A stretch of DNA of 64,000 nucleotides. It comes from Halobaculum sp. MBLA0147. Lineage in GTDB: Archaea; Halobacteriota; Halobacteria; Halobacteriales; Haloferacaceae. Made by a program: the position numbers and the translations under genes. The stretch covers positions 310,001 through 374,000 of the forward strand of contig NZ_JBGKAD010000001.1 in NCBI RefSeq assembly GCF_041361345.1, given 5' to 3'. Within the stretch, counting starts at the first letter, position 1. Each line of letters starts with the position of its first letter. The notes beneath the pieces are model-generated. The model saw only the letters and a program-made list of their open reading frames with translations. It was not told the origin of the DNA and searched no databases. Shown here piece after piece: positions 61,299 to 64,000 of this stretch.

Positions 61299-62081
61299 GT
61301 GCCAGAGACAGATCTCGTCACACTCGATGTAGCCGACGACACGGGTGTCGCGACGCTCACCGTGGACCGACCGGACAGACTCAACGCGCTGAACGTCGAC
61401 GTGCTCGAGGGCCTCCGCGAGGGGGTCGCCGAGGCGGAGGCGGCCGACGCCCGCACGCTCGTACTCGCCGGAGCGGGCGACGACGCCTTCGTCGCCGGGG
61501 CGGACATCTCGTACATGAAGGACCTCTCGACGCCGGAGGCGCAGGCGTACGCGGAACTCGGCCACGACGTGGCCCGCGACCTGGAGACGTTCCCCGCGCC
61601 CGTCGTCGCCGCCGTCGACGGCTACGCCTTCGGCGGCGGCAGCGAACTCGCGCTCGCCTGTGACCTCCGGGTGGCGAGCGAGTCCGCGGTGATCGGCCAG
61701 ACGGAGATCGACCTCGGCATCGTCCCCGGCTGGGGCGGCACCCAGCGACTCCCGCGACTCGTCTCCGACGAGGTCGCGCGGCGGATGGTGTTCCTCGGCG
61801 AACGCCTCCCGGCAGAGGAGGCCGAGTCGGTCGGGCTCGTCGGCGAGGTCGTCGCCGACGAGGCGTTCGACGAGCACGTCGCCGAGTTGGCGGCACGACT
61901 CGCCGCACAGCCGCAGTTCGCGCTGGGGGCGGCGAAAGAGGCGCTGAACCTCGCCCACGAGGAGCCACTCCACGCCGGGTTGGCGACGGAACGTCGCCTG
62001 TGGAGCGGGCTGTTCGGGACGCACGACCAACGCGAGGGGATGGCTGCGTTCCTCGAAGATCGAGAACCGGAGTTCGAGTAG
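61299..62081 (+). CDS. Enoyl-CoA hydratase/isomerase family protein
   Basis: A 260-residue crotonase-fold enzyme, likely hydrating enoyl-CoA in fatty acid breakdown. The oxyanion hole residues lie in AFVAGADISYMKDL and FGGGSELALACDLR. The two Glu expected for catalysis fall in GQTEIDLGIVPGWGGTQRLP, here with Glu in TEIDL and Gly-Gly in the usual positions. Length is typical. GTG at 61299 with a TATA-like box 23-31 bases upstream fits a leaderless gene. Confidence 0.92.
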   Translation: MPETDLVTLDVADDTGVATLTVDRPDRLNALNVDVLEGLREGVAEAEAADARTLVLAGAGDDAFVAGADISYMKDLSTPEAQAYAELGHDVARDLETFPAPVVAAVDGYAFGGGSELALACDLRVASESAVIGQTEIDLGIVPGWGGTQRLPRLVSDEVARRMVFLGERLPAEEAESVGLVGEVVADEAFDEHVAELAARLAAQPQFALGAAKEALNLAHEEPLHAGLATERRLWSGLFGTHDQREGMAAFLEDREPEFE

Positions 62082-62090
62082 TTCGGTCTC

Positions 62091-62744
62091 TCACCCGCGC
62101 AACAAGTTGACGACCTCGTCGGCCACGTCCGGTTCGACGGCGACGACGTAGCGTCGACCGGGCGTCAGCGTCGTGTCCGGGCGAGCGATACGTTCCCCGT
62201 CGTGGTCCGAGATCACGAGCGTCCCGGCTGGGAACCGGACTTCCGACAACTGCCTGTTGGCTGCGGGGGCACCCTCTGCGACGCGGATCTCCATGATGTC
62301 GAGTTCGCCGGTCACGTCGGCCAGTGTCTCGACACCACCAGCGAGCACCTGGTTGGCCGCCGCGCGACCGCCGGCACGCTCCGGGAACACGACGGCGTCG
62401 ACGAACTCGCCGTAGCGTTCCTGGCCCGGCGAGTCGATGCGACACACCGTCCGAACACCCTGCTGGAACTCGCGGGCGATCACACAGACAGCGAGGTTGA
62501 CGCCGCTGTCACCGGTGAGTGCGGCGACCACGTCCGCGTCGTCGACACCCGCCTGTTCGAGTACGTCCGGGTCGCTGGCGTCGCCTCGGACGACGGTGGC
62601 GACGTACTCGTCGGCGACCCTGTCACAGCGGTCCCCGTCCGACTCGACGACGGTCACGTCGTGGCCGTAGCCACGGAGCCGCTGGACGGTCTCGAACCCG
62701 ACTCGTCCCGCACCCGCGACGACGACGTTCAGCTTCCCCGGCAT
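62091..62744 (-). CDS. TrkA-type RCK domain protein
   Basis: A 217-residue regulatory protein. The TrkA_N (RCK_N) Rossmann part starts MPGKLNVVVAGAGRVGFETV and holds the NAD-binding loop, followed by VTVVESDGDRC and AALTGDSGVNLAV. TrkA_C follows after residue 140 (VRFPAGTLVISDHDGERI). It binds NAD(H) or nucleotides and gates a transporter. Its ATG overlaps the permease stop by one base, so it is cotranslated with the permease and probably controls it. Confidence 0.88.
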   Translation of the reverse strand: MPGKLNVVVAGAGRVGFETVQRLRGYGHDVTVVESDGDRCDRVADEYVATVVRGDASDPDVLEQAGVDDADVVAALTGDSGVNLAVCVIAREFQQGVRTVCRIDSPGQERYGEFVDAVVFPERAGGRAAANQVLAGGVETLADVTGELDIMEIRVAEGAPAANRQLSEVRFPAGTLVISDHDGERIARPDTTLTPGRRYVVAVEPDVADEVVNLLRG

Positions 62745-64000
62745 CACCCTCCACCTTCCTCGTCCCGCGTGTTCACCGTTTCGGCAGTGCCCGTGATCTG
62801 GCGGTCGCCACCGTGGTCGACACCCGTCGCGTCGACTGACGCCTCGGCGCCGACGTCCCGGGTGCTCGCCGTCTCTCGCTCCGGAACACCACCGTCCGTC
62901 GCCACCTCCGCGTCGGGGTCGCCACCGGGACCGCCACCACCGGGGACACCCTCGCCGCCGGACTCGTCGTCGCGCAACGACTCCAGTCCGTAGTAGGTCA
63001 CGACACCGAGCCCGAGCCAGACGGCACCCAACCCCCACGTGAACGGGTCGATGAACACACCCAACACGAGGTTGAGGACGATCCCCAGCACCGGCGCGGC
63101 GGGGTACAGCGGCATCTCGAAGGGTCGGTTGAGGTTCGGCCGCTGGCGACGGAGCCGGATCACGCTCCCGTTGACCACGACGAACGACAACAGGAAGAAC
63201 AGCGACGAGAGGTTCCCGACCTGCCGGATCGGGACGAACGCGACGGACAACACCATCACGACTGCGCTGGCGAGGATCGCCGCCGCGGGCGTCCCGAAGC
63301 GGTGGTGGATCTGGCCGAACCTCGGGAGCAGTCGCCCGTCCCGTCCCATCGAGAACGCGACCCGACTGGAGGCGATCACGACGGCGTTCAACGCGGTCAA
63401 CGTCGAGAACACCGCGCCGAAGACGATCAGCGCCTCGCCGCCGCCGATCAGCGGGAACTCCGGCATGAACCCACCCGCCGCCGCCGCGATCCCCGTCTCG
63501 CCGGCCGAGCCGAGACGCTCGGCACCCAGGGTTCCGATAGCGACCCCCACGACGGAGAGGTAGACGATCACCGTCGCGCCCAGCGAGAGGAAGATCGCCC
63601 GCGGGATGTTCTCGCGGGGGTTCTCGACCTCCTCGGTGACGGTCGTGATGAGGTCGTACCCCTCGAAGGCGATGAACGTCAACCCCATCGCGGGGAGGAT
63701 GTCTACCGGCGACTTCCCCGTCGGGAACAGCGGCTGGAACTCCGCCGTCGAGAAGACGGGTGCGGTGACGCCGAAGAAGACGAAGACGACGAGGATCAGC
63801 ACCTTCGTGATCGTGAACACGGTCTCGGCCGACCCGGCGGCGGCGGTCGAGGCGGTGTTCAACAGGACCAGGAGGATCACCGCACCCAATGCGAGCCCGG
63901 TGATCGTCGTCTGGGCGACGGCCTCCGGCGGCGGCACGGTCCCCGTGAGGTAGACGTGTGCCAACTCCACCGCGTTGGGCGCGAACCCCAGTGCGTACAG
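62744..64000 (-). CDS. APC-family amino acid permease, partial
   Basis: The first part of this gene lies beyond the right edge; 418 codons are seen. The visible part has about 9 helices of an APC/LAT-type permease: GLTFIAFEGYDLITTVTEEV with the conserved Gly-Tyr-Asp motif after a loop, AVVIASSRVAFSMGRDGRLL, and PNLNRPFEMPLYPAAPVLGI. The C-terminal 85 residues are an acidic Gly-rich cytoplasmic tail. It is followed by an RCK protein with a one-base overlap. Substrate unknown; likely cationic or neutral amino acids. Confidence 0.88.
   Translation of the reverse strand: MYALGFAPNAVELAHVYLTGTVPPPEAVAQTTITGLALGAVILLVLLNTASTAAAGSAETVFTITKVLILVVFVFFGVTAPVFSTAEFQPLFPTGKSPVDILPAMGLTFIAFEGYDLITTVTEEVENPRENIPRAIFLSLGATVIVYLSVVGVAIGTLGAERLGSAGETGIAAAAGGFMPEFPLIGGGEALIVFGAVFSTLTALNAVVIASSRVAFSMGRDGRLLPRFGQIHHRFGTPAAAILASAVVMVLSVAFVPIRQVGNLSSLFFLLSFVVVNGSVIRLRRQRPNLNRPFEMPLYPAAPVLGIVLNLVLGVFIDPFTWGLGAVWLGLGVVTYYGLESLRDDESGGEGVPGGGGPGGDPDAEVATDGGVPERETASTRDVGAEASVDATGVDHGGDRQITGTAETVNTRDEEGGG

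Overview
The window is a chromosomal stretch from a haloarchaeon (class Halobacteria). Several things point there: very high GC with G/C-ending codons, strongly acidic proteins, many GTG starts, short or absent leaders with a TATA-like box about 25-30 bases before the start codon, an archaeal TFB, the archaeal mevalonate kinase / isopentenyl phosphate kinase pair, an archaeal CoaD, and haloarchaea-specific families (DUF58/transglutaminase clusters, DUF5787, DUF5797, DUF5820). The genus cannot be fixed from this sequence alone. The last gene runs off the right edge and the first off the left edge.

Layout. 0-5 kb: start of a response regulator (cut by the edge), a sodium:solute symporter, a winged-helix/zinc-ribbon protein, an Old Yellow Enzyme-type oxidoreductase and a MaoC dehydratase. 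5.4-13.1 kb: four overlapping minus-strand genes (transglutaminase, membrane protein, DUF58, membrane protein) forming a cell-surface operon. 13.4-18.3 kb: small haloarchaeal proteins, a V4R sensor with a 63-residue partner, UPF0179, a broken YccF gene with two in-frame TGA codons, a DUF433/DUF5615 toxin-antitoxin pair, an AT-rich islet and tRNA-Tyr. 18.5-24.4 kb: housekeeping genes (TVP38-like, GNAT, DUF92, an aspartoacylase-like protein, nitroreductase). 24.9-32.7 kb: the prkA1-prkA2-yeaH(DUF444)-spoVR stress cluster. 32.8-40.7 kb: aldo/keto reductase, ZIP transporter, small proteins, tRNA-Leu(CAA) and leuS.

40.7-43.3 kb is the most striking locus: a DUF4157/eCIS-core protein with a C-terminal region that looks like a BECR-type RNase toxin, followed with a 4-base overlap by two tandem paralogous genes that sit where immunity genes would. 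43.6-49.4 kb: ornithine cyclodeaminase family, mevalonate kinase, IPK, METTL5-like methyltransferase and TFB. 49.5-53 kb: Agl23-like membrane protein, winged-helix regulator, CoaD and a one-repeat TFB-like protein. 53.1-55.4 kb: tRNA-Leu(TAG) followed by an AT-rich insert carrying a beta-family protein and bounded by copies of the tRNA 3' end, then the tail of an MFS transporter. 55.7-59.2 kb: erythromycin esterase, DUF5787 and DUF5797. 59.4-61.3 kb: a decayed two-gene ATPase + TOPRIM system of the OLD/PARIS type. 61.3-64 kb: enoyl-CoA hydratase, a TrkA-type RCK protein and an amino-acid permease.

Accessory DNA is concentrated at 15.3-18.2, 40.7-43.3, 53.2-55.4 and 59.4-61.3 kb; the rest reads as ordinary core genome. 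Short in-frame tandem repeats (33, 36 and 42 bp) recur in linker regions of otherwise normal genes. All family assignments are from reading the translated sequences; no database search was run.
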